Assembly: GCF_014650815.1 (NCBI RefSeq)
Contig: NZ_BMVR01000015.1
Span: forward strand, 170,942 to 234,941
Reading direction: 5' to 3'
Source: Streptomyces flavofungini
GTDB taxonomy: Bacteria > Actinomycetota > Actinomycetes > Streptomycetales > Streptomycetaceae
DNA: 64,000 nucleotides
Positions 30,434 through 46,356 of this stretch are shown here, in pieces (within the stretch, counting starts at the first letter, position 1; each line of letters starts with the position of its first letter). The notes under the pieces were generated by a model. It had not been told where the DNA came from. It saw only the letters and a program-made list of their open reading frames with translations, and searched no databases. Made by a program: the position numbers and the translations under genes.

Positions 30434-33400
30434 TCAGGCGTCCTGCCGGGCCGGGTGGCGCGGGCCCTGCCCCGGCGGCGGGGTGAGAGTGGACCGGTAC
30501 GTGCCGGAGTCGCTCTCGTCGAGCGGGGTCTCCAGGGTGAGGCCGGCGGCGGCCATGCGGTCGTACTCGGCGAGGATCAGGTCCTTGGTGCGGTAGGTGC
30601 CGTGGGCCGCCTCGTCCTTGCGCTTCACGATGGGGAAGGTGTCGAGGATGTACGACACGTCGTCACGATCGATGCCATATAGATGGAAGAAGAGGGCGTC
30701 GAGTTCGGCGCGGATGACGGCGCGGCGGTCATCGTTCCAGCGGAAGGGGGCACCGGTGTCGCCGAGGTCGCGAGCGAAGTGGGCCATGTCATGGGCGCTG
30801 TAGGTGAGTTCTAGGAGGCGTGGGGCGACAAGTGCGAGGTGCGGATCCAATTGTTTTGGAGAGAGGAAGGGTAGTTGGTAGGTGATGAAGAAGTTCAGGT
30901 GAGTTCCGCCAACCTTGAACCGAGCGATGAAGTCAAGGGCGAATGACGAAGCACAGGCTCCCAACGCGCCGATCGCACGGACGTTATCAGTTTGGAAGGT
31001 GGACACGGGCAGGCTGTTTGCTGCCGCAGACTTGGGCAGGAAACCGACAATCGCTGTGCGCTCGTTCGTGGAGCTCGTGATGTCACGCCACCCAAGCAGC
31101 CAATTGTGGTTCCACCCCTTTGTGCGGAGTTTCGACTGCACGCCATCGGCAGTGATCTCTAGATCCTGACGGTTCCGCGTTCCGGTTGCAACATCGGACT
31201 CTGGGGCCCAACTGGAAGGCATTGCCTGGCGATCCGGGTTATCCAGGTTGCCTGCATCGAGATAGGCAGGCTGATTCTGTCGCTGCACCGCCGTCGCGCT
31301 CTTCACTACATCGGCAGCGCGGTGATTGAAGAAGTCGAGCATCTTCGCCTCGTACAGCGGAAGTAGCCGCTCTTCCCCGCGTACCAGCACGTTCCCGTCG
31401 AGTCGCCAGCCATCCGAGAGCATCGACTCAAGCGTCTCGCCGTTGGCGGTGGAGGGGCGGAAGAGGTGGGAGTCGTGGGACATGTCGAACATGCGCAGGA
31501 ACGACACGCCCCACGGGTTGCCGTTCGCCTTGTCCGACTCCTTGAGGAGGACTGGTACCCGGCGGTAGATGCCGAGGGTGATCTCGGCGTCGCGGCGGGT
31601 ACGGAACACCGGGCAGGTCCCGGTGTTGGGGTTGAGCAGGGTGATCTCCTCGGGGGTGAGGGTGAAGACCTTGTCGGGGGCCTCCAGCTCCGCCGGGTCA
31701 TGGGCGAAGAAGGCGAATCGGGCGGCCGGTTCACGCAGCGAACGGCCTGCGAGGGACAGCACGCAGAACTTCATGCGAGAGTCCACCGCCGGGAAGAGCC
31801 CGCCGCGGTTCTCGAAGTCGAACAGCGCCGTCAGCGACCCCGCCGACACCAGGTCCTTGAAGAAGTACTGCGTCCGCGCGTCCGTCGCGATACCCGTCGG
31901 CACGATGACACCGGTACGCCCCCGGGCACCGGTCAGAATGCGGTCTGCCTCGGCGAACAGCGCGTACAGGTTGAGGTTTCCCTGCCCCGTCAGGGGATAG
32001 CGGCCGGAGATGCGCAGGAAGTGGCTCTCGCCGTACACCCTGCGCTTGGCGGCCTCGTACTCGTTGAACAGCCCGACGGTGTCGGCGTCGTCCCCGAGCG
32101 CCTGGATCTTCTTCTTCCGGGCTGCTGTGTTGTTGGTCGCCGCGATGTCCGGTGCTCGTACTGCGAAGAACTCCGTCTCAGGGAAGTTGATGCTGTCCCA
32201 CGGCGGATTCCCCACCACCGCGTCGAACCCCCCGGCCCACCCCGTCGCCGGATCGACGCCCGCCCCTGTCTCCGGGACGGCGAACACCTCCGGGAACTCC
32301 AGATGCCAGTGGAAGAACCGGTACTGCTCGCTCAGTGCGAGCACCTCCGTGAGTGTCGCGTCGTTCACCGACGCCGTGTCCCCGGCGAGAAGGCTCCGTA
32401 CGACGTCGTGCGTCGGTGCCTCCGGTGCTCCCGTCCGCTTCGGCCAGACGAACGCGGCACACCACGCGTCCGCGGTCTCGCGGTCCCGCGTGTACGCGGT
32501 GGAGTTCACGTACGCCTCGTACGCCGCCTCCTGGGCATGGACCTGGCCCAGATCGTCGGCCGGCGCATGGGTGATCCGGCTGAGCTGCGCCGCGAGCCGC
32601 GCATTGCTCGGCACCGTGACCTCAGACTCGGCGAACAGGTCGCCCTGGCCCCCGCGTTGGGCCTTGTTGCGCTTCTTGAGCGCGGCTGCGTACTTCTTGT
32701 CGTCGCCCTCGATCGCGTCGAATGCCTCGTCGGGCACTCCACCCGCGAGGAGTGACGGCGTCGTGCCGAGCAGCGCGTTGCCGTGCCGGACGTGCGCGTC
32801 CAGGAACCCCAGCGCCTTCCCCGGCTCCATCGCCTCCAACCACAGTGACACCTTCGCCAGGTCCACCGCCATCTCGTTGAGGTCGACGCCATAGATGCAC
32901 CGCGCCACGACCTCCCGCAGCGCGTGCCGTACCGCGTCCACCGTCGGCTCCGGGTTGTGCTCGCGCACCGCCGCGACCCGCTTGGCGATCCGTCGCGCCG
33001 AGGCGACCAGGAAGTGCCCGGAGCCGCAGGCCGGGTCGCACACCGTCAGGCCCAGCAACTCCTCGACGATGTCGTCCCTCGGGTCCGGGCGTCCACCTGC
33101 CGAGGCCCGCTGTTCGCCGCGCTTGACCGCGTCGTCGATGACCGGGTCGAGGGTCGTGTCCAGCAAACACTCGATCAGCGACGACGGGGTGTAGTAACTT
33201 CCCGTCGTCTTACGGCTGTTGCCCGCCACCTCGACCAGCTCGAACGACCGGTCCGTCGCCGAGTGCTTCGGCTCCAGTTCGAGCAGCGACTCGTACACCG
33301 AGCCGAGCTCCTCCGCGTCCAGGTGCCGGTAGTCGACGGCCCGCCAGCGCCGAGCCCCCGGGTCGTGGACCTGCGCCAGGTGCCGGACGGCCGTGAGTAG

Positions 33401-34585
33401 CGCCTCGTTGGAGAGCTTCAGGCCCTCCAGCGGCGCGTCCGCATCCGTACGGGAGAACAGGCCGCCGAGTCCGGGCAGCCCCAGCTCGGGCCGCCCGCCC
33501 TCCGTACCCAGCGCGTCGAGTACGAGCCGCAGTGCCTCGTACTGGTCACCGTGCGCCGTGCCCTGGCGCCGCCGAGCCCGCCTGCGCAGCCGGTCCGAAG
33601 AGAAGTACTTCGCGTACGCGTCCTTGGCGGCCTCGTCCGCCGCCGGGTCAAGGAGCGCGTCCCGGTCTTCGGCGACGAAGACGAAGAGCAGCCGGTATAC
33701 GAGGCGGAGGAGCGCCTTTCGCAATGCCTTCGGGGCGATGTCCTCGCGCAGCCGCCCGTTCTCCGGATGCCGCAGGAACCCCGTACCGAGCACGGTCAGC
33801 GCCTGCTGGACGCCAAGCCGCAGCTGGTCCAGGGCGCGGGCGCCGGAGGTGACGGCCTCGGTCCGCCACTTCTCCAGCCAGCACCCGGCCGCCGCCGCCC
33901 CCTCCGCCACCTCGAACCGCGACGCGTGCAGCACGCAGTACAGCAGCACGAACTCGCTGAACAGCTCACCGTCGAAGATCGCTTCCAGGTCGAACTCGAC
34001 GTACGCGGCCGTCGCGAACGACGACGAGTCGCGAAGCAGCCGCAGCGTCCGCCCGTTGGTGAGGACCCCCCACAGGTGCGCCTCGGTCCGGTTGAGGCAG
34101 TCCTGGACCAGGGACTGCGGCGGCACCTGCCCGGCCGCCGGCCGCTTGTCCGGCTCCTGGTTCCAGGGGATCAGGTGGAGCAGCGCGGGCCCGTGCCGGT
34201 GCGAGATGCGGAACCGGGTCTCCGTATCGGAGTCGGCGGGGATGCCCTCCGGGCCGACCTCCGTCAGCGCCCCGAAGTCCAGCTTGCGGAAGAGCTGGGA
34301 GAGCCAGTCGGAGGAAGCCCGGCCCGTCGGGTCGGCGGCGGGCGCACCGGTCTCCGGGTCGGCGGGCAGCGCGGCGCGCAGTTCGCGCCAGAGCGGCTTG
34401 AGGTACTCCCAGGCGCGTTCGGCCTCGTCGCGGACGGCGACCGAGCCCGGCAGCCCGTAATCGGCGGACTTGGTGCCCGGCAGGTTCCGCGCCTCGGCGA
34501 TACGGACGAGCATGTCGCCGGGGAGCAGCCCGCCGACGGTGGTGACGGCGGTGAAGACCGGTGCGGTGCGGGTGGCGGCGGACAT
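30434..34585 (-). CDS. PglX/DrmMI-like N6-adenine DNA methyltransferase (Eco57I-type)
   Basis: A 1383-residue putative methylase, third gene of the kinase-helicase operon. Motif I is VCDPACGSGHFLVASARRIA (near residue 517) and the catalytic motif is VVGNPPWDS (near 793), both intact. YYTPSSLIECLLDTTLDP precedes motif I, as in BREX PglX, DISARM DrmMI and type IIG enzymes. No N-terminal PD-(D/E)XK nuclease is evident, so it probably only modifies. The C-terminal region (about 1085-1245) should hold the target-recognition domain; it is distinctly lower in GC than the rest. ATG 34585 overlaps the SNF2 gene stop by one base (TGATG), so the two are coupled; a much longer upstream reading is out of phase with the real SNF2 gene. 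Host-DNA marking is inferred from family and context. Confidence 0.88.
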   Translation of the reverse strand: MSAATRTAPVFTAVTTVGGLLPGDMLVRIAEARNLPGTKSADYGLPGSVAVRDEAERAWEYLKPLWRELRAALPADPETGAPAADPTGRASSDWLSQLFRKLDFGALTEVGPEGIPADSDTETRFRISHRHGPALLHLIPWNQEPDKRPAAGQVPPQSLVQDCLNRTEAHLWGVLTNGRTLRLLRDSSSFATAAYVEFDLEAIFDGELFSEFVLLYCVLHASRFEVAEGAAAAGCWLEKWRTEAVTSGARALDQLRLGVQQALTVLGTGFLRHPENGRLREDIAPKALRKALLRLVYRLLFVFVAEDRDALLDPAADEAAKDAYAKYFSSDRLRRRARRRQGTAHGDQYEALRLVLDALGTEGGRPELGLPGLGGLFSRTDADAPLEGLKLSNEALLTAVRHLAQVHDPGARRWRAVDYRHLDAEELGSVYESLLELEPKHSATDRSFELVEVAGNSRKTTGSYYTPSSLIECLLDTTLDPVIDDAVKRGEQRASAGGRPDPRDDIVEELLGLTVCDPACGSGHFLVASARRIAKRVAAVREHNPEPTVDAVRHALREVVARCIYGVDLNEMAVDLAKVSLWLEAMEPGKALGFLDAHVRHGNALLGTTPSLLAGGVPDEAFDAIEGDDKKYAAALKKRNKAQRGGQGDLFAESEVTVPSNARLAAQLSRITHAPADDLGQVHAQEAAYEAYVNSTAYTRDRETADAWCAAFVWPKRTGAPEAPTHDVVRSLLAGDTASVNDATLTEVLALSEQYRFFHWHLEFPEVFAVPETGAGVDPATGWAGGFDAVVGNPPWDSINFPETEFFAVRAPDIAATNNTAARKKKIQALGDDADTVGLFNEYEAAKRRVYGESHFLRISGRYPLTGQGNLNLYALFAEADRILTGARGRTGVIVPTGIATDARTQYFFKDLVSAGSLTALFDFENRGGLFPAVDSRMKFCVLSLAGRSLREPAARFAFFAHDPAELEAPDKVFTLTPEEITLLNPNTGTCPVFRTRRDAEITLGIYRRVPVLLKESDKANGNPWGVSFLRMFDMSHDSHLFRPSTANGETLESMLSDGWRLDGNVLVRGEERLLPLYEAKMLDFFNHRAADVVKSATAVQRQNQPAYLDAGNLDNPDRQAMPSSWAPESDVATGTRNRQDLEITADGVQSKLRTKGWNHNWLLGWRDITSSTNERTAIVGFLPKSAAANSLPVSTFQTDNVRAIGALGACASSFALDFIARFKVGGTHLNFFITYQLPFLSPKQLDPHLALVAPRLLELTYSAHDMAHFARDLGDTGAPFRWNDDRRAVIRAELDALFFHLYGIDRDDVSYILDTFPIVKRKDEAAHGTYRTKDLILAEYDRMAAAGLTLETPLDESDSGTYRSTLTPPPGQGPRHPARQDA

Positions 34586-37545
34586 CAGGCTTCGGCTCCG
34601 GTCACGAGAGGGGCGGATGCGGCGGCGGGCTGCTGCGGTAGATACACGTACACACCGAGGACGTCGGCGGGCTCCTGGGGGACGACCTTCAGGCCGCGGA
34701 CGATCTCGGCACGGTCGCTGGTGTCGGCCTTCCGTACCCGCCGGTGCGAGGCGTCGAGATCGGCGGCGAGCGTGACACCGTACTCGGCGATGTGGCCGGT
34801 CAGTTCGGGGAGTCCGTCCAGGGTGCGGGTGATCTGGTTGCGGGCCAGCTGCTCGTGGGTGTTCGCGGCGGCCCGCGCCCCGAGGAGCGCCGACGCCGCC
34901 TCGTCGTCGAGCCAGCGGGCCCGGGACGGCAGGCCCTCGAAGGCGAGCAGCCGGGCGTCCTCGGCGACGATCTGCCGCTCCCCGGTGCGCGATGGCAGCG
35001 TCAGGTGGAAGCGGTAGCGGACCAGGAGCAGGGTGGTGCGGATGGTGACCGCGTCCGTGGTGACGACGCCGCAGCGGCGGGCCGGGCGCGGGCCCGGAGT
35101 GTTCGCGTCGAGGGCCGAGTCGAGGACGTACGAGGCGAGCGCGCCGACCGCCGGGTCGGTGCGGACCAGGGCCGCCTCGCCGCGCCCGATCGCCGGGGAG
35201 GTGCGGAACGGGATCTCCCGGTCCTCCTCCACGATCCGTCCGCCGAGGACCGCCGCGAGACCGTCGCGCACACCGGCCGGCGTACCGCCGACCTGCGCGG
35301 CGAAGTCGCCGGAGCCGTCGCGGGGGTCGCGGACCTGGGCGTCCAGGTCGCGCAGCGCCTCCAGGACGAAGTCGCGGACCTCCTCGGAGCCGCCGAGCGC
35401 GGCCCGTACGGCGGTGACCTCGCGGGCCACCTCCTCCGGGTGGATGGCGCGCTGCGCGTACTTCGAACGGGAGGTCCGCTCGCGCTCGGCGGCCGAGTTC
35501 CACTCCCGTTCCATCCGGACCAGGGACTCCTGGTGGCCGTCGAGGTCGAAGAGCCCTTCCTGGGTGCCCTGCCTGCCGTGCAGGAGCAGCCATTCGACCA
35601 CCGCGTCGGTGACGCCCGAGGCCGTCTCGTCCGGGACGGAGACAGAGATGCCGAGGTCCTTCTTGATCTGCCGGTGCTTGGCGAAGAGGACTTCGAGGAC
35701 CTTGCCGTCGATGCCGTTGTCCTCGCCGAACATGGTGATCACGCGGACCTGGTCGCGCTTCTGCCCGTACCGGTCGACGCGGCCCTCCCGCTGGTCGTGC
35801 CGGGTCGGGTTCCACGCCAGGTCGTAGTGGATCACCGCGTCGAAAGCGTGCTGGAGGTTGACTCCCTCGGAGAGGCAGTCGGTGGCGATCAGGACGCGTC
35901 GGACAGCTGGGTCCTCGGCATCCTCGGCGGCCAGCTTCTCGATGCGCTCCAGACGCTGCTGCGGAGAGAGCGTGCCGGTGACGGCGGCGATCCGCGTCTT
36001 CGTCCCCAGCTTCTTCTCCAGGTGCGTCGCCAGGTACTCGGCGGTGGGGATGTAGCGGCAGAAGACGATCGGGCTGTAGCCGTCCGCGATCAGCGACTTG
36101 AGATGCGCGGTCAGCGCCTTGAGCTTGGCGTCGGACGCGGGGCCGTACAACTCGGCTGCACGAACGGCGAGTTCACGAAGCCGCGGGTCGCCCTGCTCGC
36201 TCTCCGCCGCGCCCGGCGCGACGTCCATGCCCTCCAGCCGGTCACTGTCCGAGGAGTCACGGGTCAGCGGGGCGCCGAGGGCGTCCGCCTCGACGGCGGT
36301 CCGGGCGGCGGCGGACTCGGAACGGGTCTCCAGGGTGCGGGCGGCGGCGGCCGGCGAGGACACCATCGAACGGAGCAGCGCGATCACCGACCACCAGGCG
36401 ATCCGGGCCTCCCGCTTGCCCTGTAGACCGGCGGTCTCCACCCGGTCCCGGGCGTAGGCGATGGCGTCGTCGAGCAGCGCCCGGTAGGCGGGGGTCAGCT
36501 TGTACGGCTCGTCCTTGGTCCACCGGTCGGAGGGGAACGCGGTCCGCTCGACGAGGGAGTCGTCGGCGAGACCGTCCTCCTTGGTGAGGTACTGGCGCAC
36601 GTCGGCCCGCTTGCGGGCGACGAAGTGCTCGGCGAGACGGGCCCGGCCCGCGGGGCTCTCCAGATCGACCGTGGCCAGGTCAGGCCGGACGAGACCGAGC
36701 AGATTGCGGAACGCCGACTCTTTGCCGGAGTGCGGGGTGGCCGTGAGCAGCAGCAGATGCCGGTCCTCGGCAGCGGCGACCCGCCGCAGCAGCTCGTAGC
36801 GGAGCTGACTGGTGGACGAGGAGGCCGGGCCCTGCGCGTCGTCGGCCGCGACGCACGTGTGCGCCTCGTCCACCACCACCAGGTCCGGACAGTGCCGTAC
36901 GAAGTCCTCGCGGTGCCGGGTCGACTTGATGAAGTCCGTCGAGATGATCGTGAACGGGTGCCGGGCGAAGAGCGACTGCCCCAACTCCAGGCCGCGCTCC
37001 AGACGCGACACGGTGGAGGCGAGGACCAGCTCGGCGTCGATACCGAACTTTTCCCGCAGCTCCCCCTGCCACTGCTCGGCGAGCGAGGGGGAGCAGAGCA
37101 CCGCGAGGCGGCTCGCCTCGCCCTGCGCGAGGAGCTCCTTGACGATCAGGCCGGCCTCGACGGTCTTGCCGATGCCGACGTCGTCCGAGATCAGCAGCCT
37201 TACGGTGCGCTGCCGCAGCGCCATGAGCAGCGGCACAAGCTGGTAGGCGCGCGGCTCCACGGCGATCGACGCCAGCGCGCGGAAGGGCCCGGCCCCGGAA
37301 CGGAAACCGATCCGCAGCGCGGTCCGCAGCAGGCCGGCCGCCCGCTGGTCACCCAGGTCGGACGGGCTCGGCGCCGCGAACTGGGCGGGCCGCACCTCCT
37401 CGAAGGCGGGAAAGACCGCCGCGACGTCGTCCTCGCCGCCGCCCAGCGGGCGCAGCACCAGCATGCCGGAGGCGCTCTCGGGGAGCACCACCCATTCCCG
37501 GCCGCGGGCGTTCACCAGCGAACCGGCCGTGTACGTGGGGCTCAT
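34585..37545 (-). CDS. SNF2/RapA-type helicase (DrmD-like)
   Basis: A 986-residue superfamily 2 ATPase. The N-terminal ~100 residues contain a small beta domain (GSLVNARGREWVVLPESASGMLVLRPLGG). Motor motifs: ISDDVGIGKTVEAGLIVKEL (near 123), PSLAEQWQGEL, VVVDEAHTCV (near 228), LLLTATPHSG, FCRYIPTAEYLATHL, ATDCLSEGVNLQHA, YDLAWNPTRHDQREGRVDRYGQ (near 590). The C-terminal ~350 residues include a basic, charged region (RMEREWNSAAERERTSRSKYA). DISARM class 1 systems have an SNF2-type helicase beside an adenine methylase, exactly as here. ATG 37545 has GAGAG upstream; an in-frame TTG at 37641 overlapping the upstream gene is less likely. Confidence 0.85.
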   Translation of the reverse strand: MSPTYTAGSLVNARGREWVVLPESASGMLVLRPLGGGEDDVAAVFPAFEEVRPAQFAAPSPSDLGDQRAAGLLRTALRIGFRSGAGPFRALASIAVEPRAYQLVPLLMALRQRTVRLLISDDVGIGKTVEAGLIVKELLAQGEASRLAVLCSPSLAEQWQGELREKFGIDAELVLASTVSRLERGLELGQSLFARHPFTIISTDFIKSTRHREDFVRHCPDLVVVDEAHTCVAADDAQGPASSSTSQLRYELLRRVAAAEDRHLLLLTATPHSGKESAFRNLLGLVRPDLATVDLESPAGRARLAEHFVARKRADVRQYLTKEDGLADDSLVERTAFPSDRWTKDEPYKLTPAYRALLDDAIAYARDRVETAGLQGKREARIAWWSVIALLRSMVSSPAAAARTLETRSESAAARTAVEADALGAPLTRDSSDSDRLEGMDVAPGAAESEQGDPRLRELAVRAAELYGPASDAKLKALTAHLKSLIADGYSPIVFCRYIPTAEYLATHLEKKLGTKTRIAAVTGTLSPQQRLERIEKLAAEDAEDPAVRRVLIATDCLSEGVNLQHAFDAVIHYDLAWNPTRHDQREGRVDRYGQKRDQVRVITMFGEDNGIDGKVLEVLFAKHRQIKKDLGISVSVPDETASGVTDAVVEWLLLHGRQGTQEGLFDLDGHQESLVRMEREWNSAAERERTSRSKYAQRAIHPEEVAREVTAVRAALGGSEEVRDFVLEALRDLDAQVRDPRDGSGDFAAQVGGTPAGVRDGLAAVLGGRIVEEDREIPFRTSPAIGRGEAALVRTDPAVGALASYVLDSALDANTPGPRPARRCGVVTTDAVTIRTTLLLVRYRFHLTLPSRTGERQIVAEDARLLAFEGLPSRARWLDDEAASALLGARAAANTHEQLARNQITRTLDGLPELTGHIAEYGVTLAADLDASHRRVRKADTSDRAEIVRGLKVVPQEPADVLGVYVYLPQQPAAASAPLVTGAEA

Positions 37546-37637
37546 GGGTCTCTCGGTTCCTTCGGGGTCGGCGGGGCGGAGTGGTCGGGGTGGGACCGGG
37601 GCGGTGAGCGTAAGGATCGGCGGGGAGAACGTAACGG

Positions 37638-44015
<6,378 letters not shown>

Positions 44016-44105
44016 TGCTGCTCCCCGTCACTCACGTCGTGGTGGAAGGTAAGTATCTCGCGGGGAGTGTACACCAGAAGTGATGGTATGGGCTGTGAAG
44101 TGCTG

Positions 44106-44118
44106 TTGACCATGTCAA
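44106..44118. promoter_or_regulatory. Palindrome TTGAC-CAT-GTCAA upstream of the kinase-helicase operon
   Basis: A perfect 5-bp inverted repeat with a 3-bp spacer, 91 bp before the GTG at 44015. On the minus strand it begins TTGACA. It shares its design with 22959-22971 (upstream of mcrB) and the half-sites at 28687-28721. Confidence 0.5.
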
Positions 44119-44163
44119 CATGCCTGGCTCCGGCTCGGGCTGCGGCAATGAATGGAGGGGGCG

Positions 44164-44328
44164 GTGGTGGCGATTCGGTCCATGACCGGCAACGGTGTGC
44201 CAGATGGCCTGCGGGCCAGGGCGACGCTTCTGGCCGGCCTGCGGCAGGCGGCGGTAGGTGGAGTGGTGTCCAAGGCGGCGCTCCGGGTGCAGGTGGGAGC
44301 ACTGGTCCTCGACGGGCATGCGCAGTAG
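44164..44328 (+). CDS. Possible small hypothetical protein (54 aa)
   Basis: GTG 44164 (or GTG 44167) is preceded by GGAGGGG at good spacing and opens a frame to TAG 44326-44328: VAIRSMTGNGVPDGLRARAT, then LLAGLRQAAVGGVVSKAALR and VQVGALVLDGHAQ. Third positions are mostly G or C and the product looks helical. It is divergent from the kinase-helicase gene, with the TTGAC palindrome between them. No homologue is recognised and the evidence is only the ribosome-binding site and codon pattern, so it may be a chance frame or a fragment of a longer lost gene. Confidence 0.35.
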   Translation: MVAIRSMTGNGVPDGLRARATLLAGLRQAAVGGVVSKAALRVQVGALVLDGHAQ

Positions 44329-44543
44329 GGGGAACGGGGGAAACAGCGGAGGCTGGATGCCAGTAGGGCAGGCGGTGGTGCATACCGAAGTCGACCCTTC
44401 AGCCTCTAAAAAAAGTTGCACGGCCTCATGGGGGAATGTGTGCGACGGGGTGGAGTTCCCGTTCCCGGACGCCGCGGTGAGTTGTTGCTCGCGCGATACA
44501 GAGACAGCGAGGGGCAAGTGTGGCTGAAGTATTAGACGTTGTC

Positions 44544-45363
44544 CTATGTGGTGAGGCGGAGTAGTCGTTTGTAGCAGCAGAGGGTGGCTGCCAGGCCGAG
44601 GAAGGCCAGGTAGTTGGAGGGGTGGCGTTCGTAGCGGGGGCTGAGGCGGCGGTAGCCGGGTCAGCCATGACAAGGTCCGCTCGATCACCCACCTGCGACG
44701 CCCCAGTCGTTCGCGGGATTCGATGCCCTTGCGTGCGACACGGACGCCGATGTGTTTGCCCCAGAGCCATCGCCTCAGGGCGGGGACGTCGTAAGCCTTG
44801 TCCGCGTGGAGGCGTTGGGGCTTGAAGTAGCGGCCGCGATGCGGGTCGTGTTGCGTGTGGAGTCCCGCCACCATCGGCTTCAGTCCTTCGCTGTCGTGGA
44901 CGTTCGCCGCGGAGATCCCGACGACCAGGGGCAGTCCGTTCGCGTCCGACAGAACGTGCATCTTGGAACCCGGCTTGCCCCGGTCCCCACGGGGCTCGGA
45001 CCTGTGTGTTCGCCCCCCCTTAGCGCGGACGTGGGTGGTGTCGAGCACGACGCGGGTGACGTCGATGAGGCCGGCGTCATCGAGTTGGTGGAGCACGGCC
45101 TGGTGCAGCCGGCCCCAGACGCCGGCTCTGGACCAGATCAGGAACCGGCGATGAGCAGTCGACTTCGAGATCCCAAAGCAGGGCGGCAGATGCCGCCAGG
45201 CGCATCCGCTGACCAGCACATAGATAACGGCGGCGAATAGCGTCTCATCAGGCGTATCCGGTGTCCCGCCACCCTGGGGTCGCACTCTCGACGGCGGGAT
45301 CAACGGCTTCGCGATCTCCCACAGCCCGTCCGGAACGATCCAACTCCACGTCCCCTGGCCCAT
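44544..45363 (-). pseudogene. IS5-type (DDE_Tnp_1) transposase, frameshifted near its C-terminus
   Basis: The start is ATG 45363 (MGQGTWSWIVPDGLWEIAKPLIPP). The N-terminal half has the usual VLVSGCAWRHLPPCFGISKSTAHRRF; catalytic-region motifs are VVLDTTHVRAKGG, GSKMHVLSDANGLPLVVGISAANVHDS, LHADKAYDVPALRR and the E-motif RRRWVIERTLSWLT. Directly after this an extra base (ACCCGGC where ACCGGC is expected, about 44660) shifts the frame; the proper ending YRRLSPRYERHPSNYLAFLG...YKRLL is present in the next frame, to a stop at 44544-44546. So the gene is nearly complete with a single indel. Terminal inverted repeats could not be identified with confidence. Confidence 0.8.
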
Positions 45364-45513
45364 GGTGAGGTCCTACTCTTAGTACGGTGACTGTGTCTGG
45401 AGGCCGGTTCGGAACCGCGCAATGTACGCGTTACCGGCGCAACATGCCCGTCAATACACAACATGCGCCTGGAAGTTGTCTGTTGTGCGCAGACGGTGCC
45501 GGTCACCCGCACT

Positions 45514-45558
45514 CCTGGGATCAAGGGGCCGCAGGCTCGAACCCTGTCGTCCCGGCCA
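45514..45558 (+). other. Relic of a tRNA-Pro 3' half (attachment-site-like)
   Basis: From the anticodon loop onward the sequence matches a bacterial tRNA-Pro(GGG): loop and 3' anticodon stem TGGGA-TCAAG, variable region GGGCC, T-arm GCAGG-CTCGAAC-CCTGT (stem pairs with one G-T), acceptor strand CGTCCCG, discriminator G and encoded CCA (45556-45558). No 5' half is present upstream. Actinomycete integrative elements such as pSAM2 use exactly this part of a tRNA-Pro gene as their att site, so this is probably a leftover att sequence from an earlier element. Confidence 0.5.
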
Positions 45559-45728
45559 GCGTTTCACGCCGGTCGGAGGTCGTCTTTTCGGACATGAGGC
45601 AGCGGCCTTGAGCGTTTCGGGCCCGTGCTGGCGACAACCCACTCGGCATCCACGAGAGGCGCGCGTGCCTAAGCGGCCGTGTTGTCGGCGTCCACGGCAG
45701 CGGAGAGGCCAAGGCCGTCGCCCTCGAT

Positions 45729-46115
45729 GTGTGGCGCAGAGACTTGGTCGCCGCTGCTGAAGCCCGGCAACCGGGAGCCCTCGATGCGTCAGAGCGACAG
45801 CAGATCGAGCAGGGAGTCGCCAGCCGTCGAGTCCAGCTCACCGCTCAGCGTAAGGCTGTTGAATCCGAGACTGACTCGTCGCGTGCGAAGGCGCGGAAGC
45901 AGATGGAGGACGACCAGAAGCGTCTTACCCGAGAGAGCACCCTTGCGGGAGATCGGATTCGACAGCAGCGACGGGAGTTCAGCCGGCGCGCGGTCGCACT
46001 CCAGCAGAACAGGGCGCTCCATGAGACGCTGGGTGCCTCCGTCGAGGCTGCCAAGCTCCGGCGGCGCGGATTGTCGTTCGCGTGCTACTTGCGATTCCTC
46101 TATAGCGGTCGGTGA
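45729..46115 (+). CDS. Hypothetical coiled-coil protein, possibly a truncated gene
   Basis: A 128-residue reading frame that looks coding: a highly charged helical stretch (LDASERQQIEQGVASRRVQLTAQRKAVESETDSSRAKARKQMEDDQKRLTRE...) predicted to form a coiled coil, then a divergent tail. No ribosome-binding site precedes ATG 45729, and the sequence just before it looks coding in another frame (VVGVHGSGEAKAVALDV), so this may be the back half of a frameshifted gene. GC at third positions is lower than in neighbouring genes. It lies between the tRNA-Pro relic and the toxin-antitoxin pair. The function is unknown. The adjoining 46116-46356 holds nothing I can support. Confidence 0.45.
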   Translation: MWRRDLVAAAEARQPGALDASERQQIEQGVASRRVQLTAQRKAVESETDSSRAKARKQMEDDQKRLTRESTLAGDRIRQQRREFSRRAVALQQNRALHETLGASVEAAKLRRRGLSFACYLRFLYSGR

Positions 46116-46356
46116 CGGAATGTTCGGCCGCCGGGGACAGCAGTGTGAAAAGTCGTGACGACGTTGACCAGCTCACCGCACTTGGTTCGATGTGTCTGGC
46201 ATGGCCGGTCGACGCTCAGTGGACGCGGCAGTTGGGCGTGGGGGCGCGGATAGAGAGGGCGTCCGAGCGAGCAGTCGGTGAAAAGGTGCTGCACCGTGGG
46301 CGAGGCGGTCCACCGTTCCAGATGCGGGTGCGGGAATCCAACGTGTTCAGAGAAGG

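Noticed and set aside
34586..35815. N-terminal extension of the adenine methylase on the minus strand
   Set aside because: It overlaps the well-supported SNF2 helicase in another frame; the real start is the coupled ATG at 34585.
44032..45363. A 443-residue transposase
   Set aside because: The last ~190 residues follow a frameshift; the genuine C-terminus lies in the next frame and ends at 44544.
44530..45385. Terminal inverted repeats of the IS5-type element
   Set aside because: Similar bases (GTCCTA) occur at both ends but in the same orientation, so no convincing inverted pair or target duplication can be drawn.
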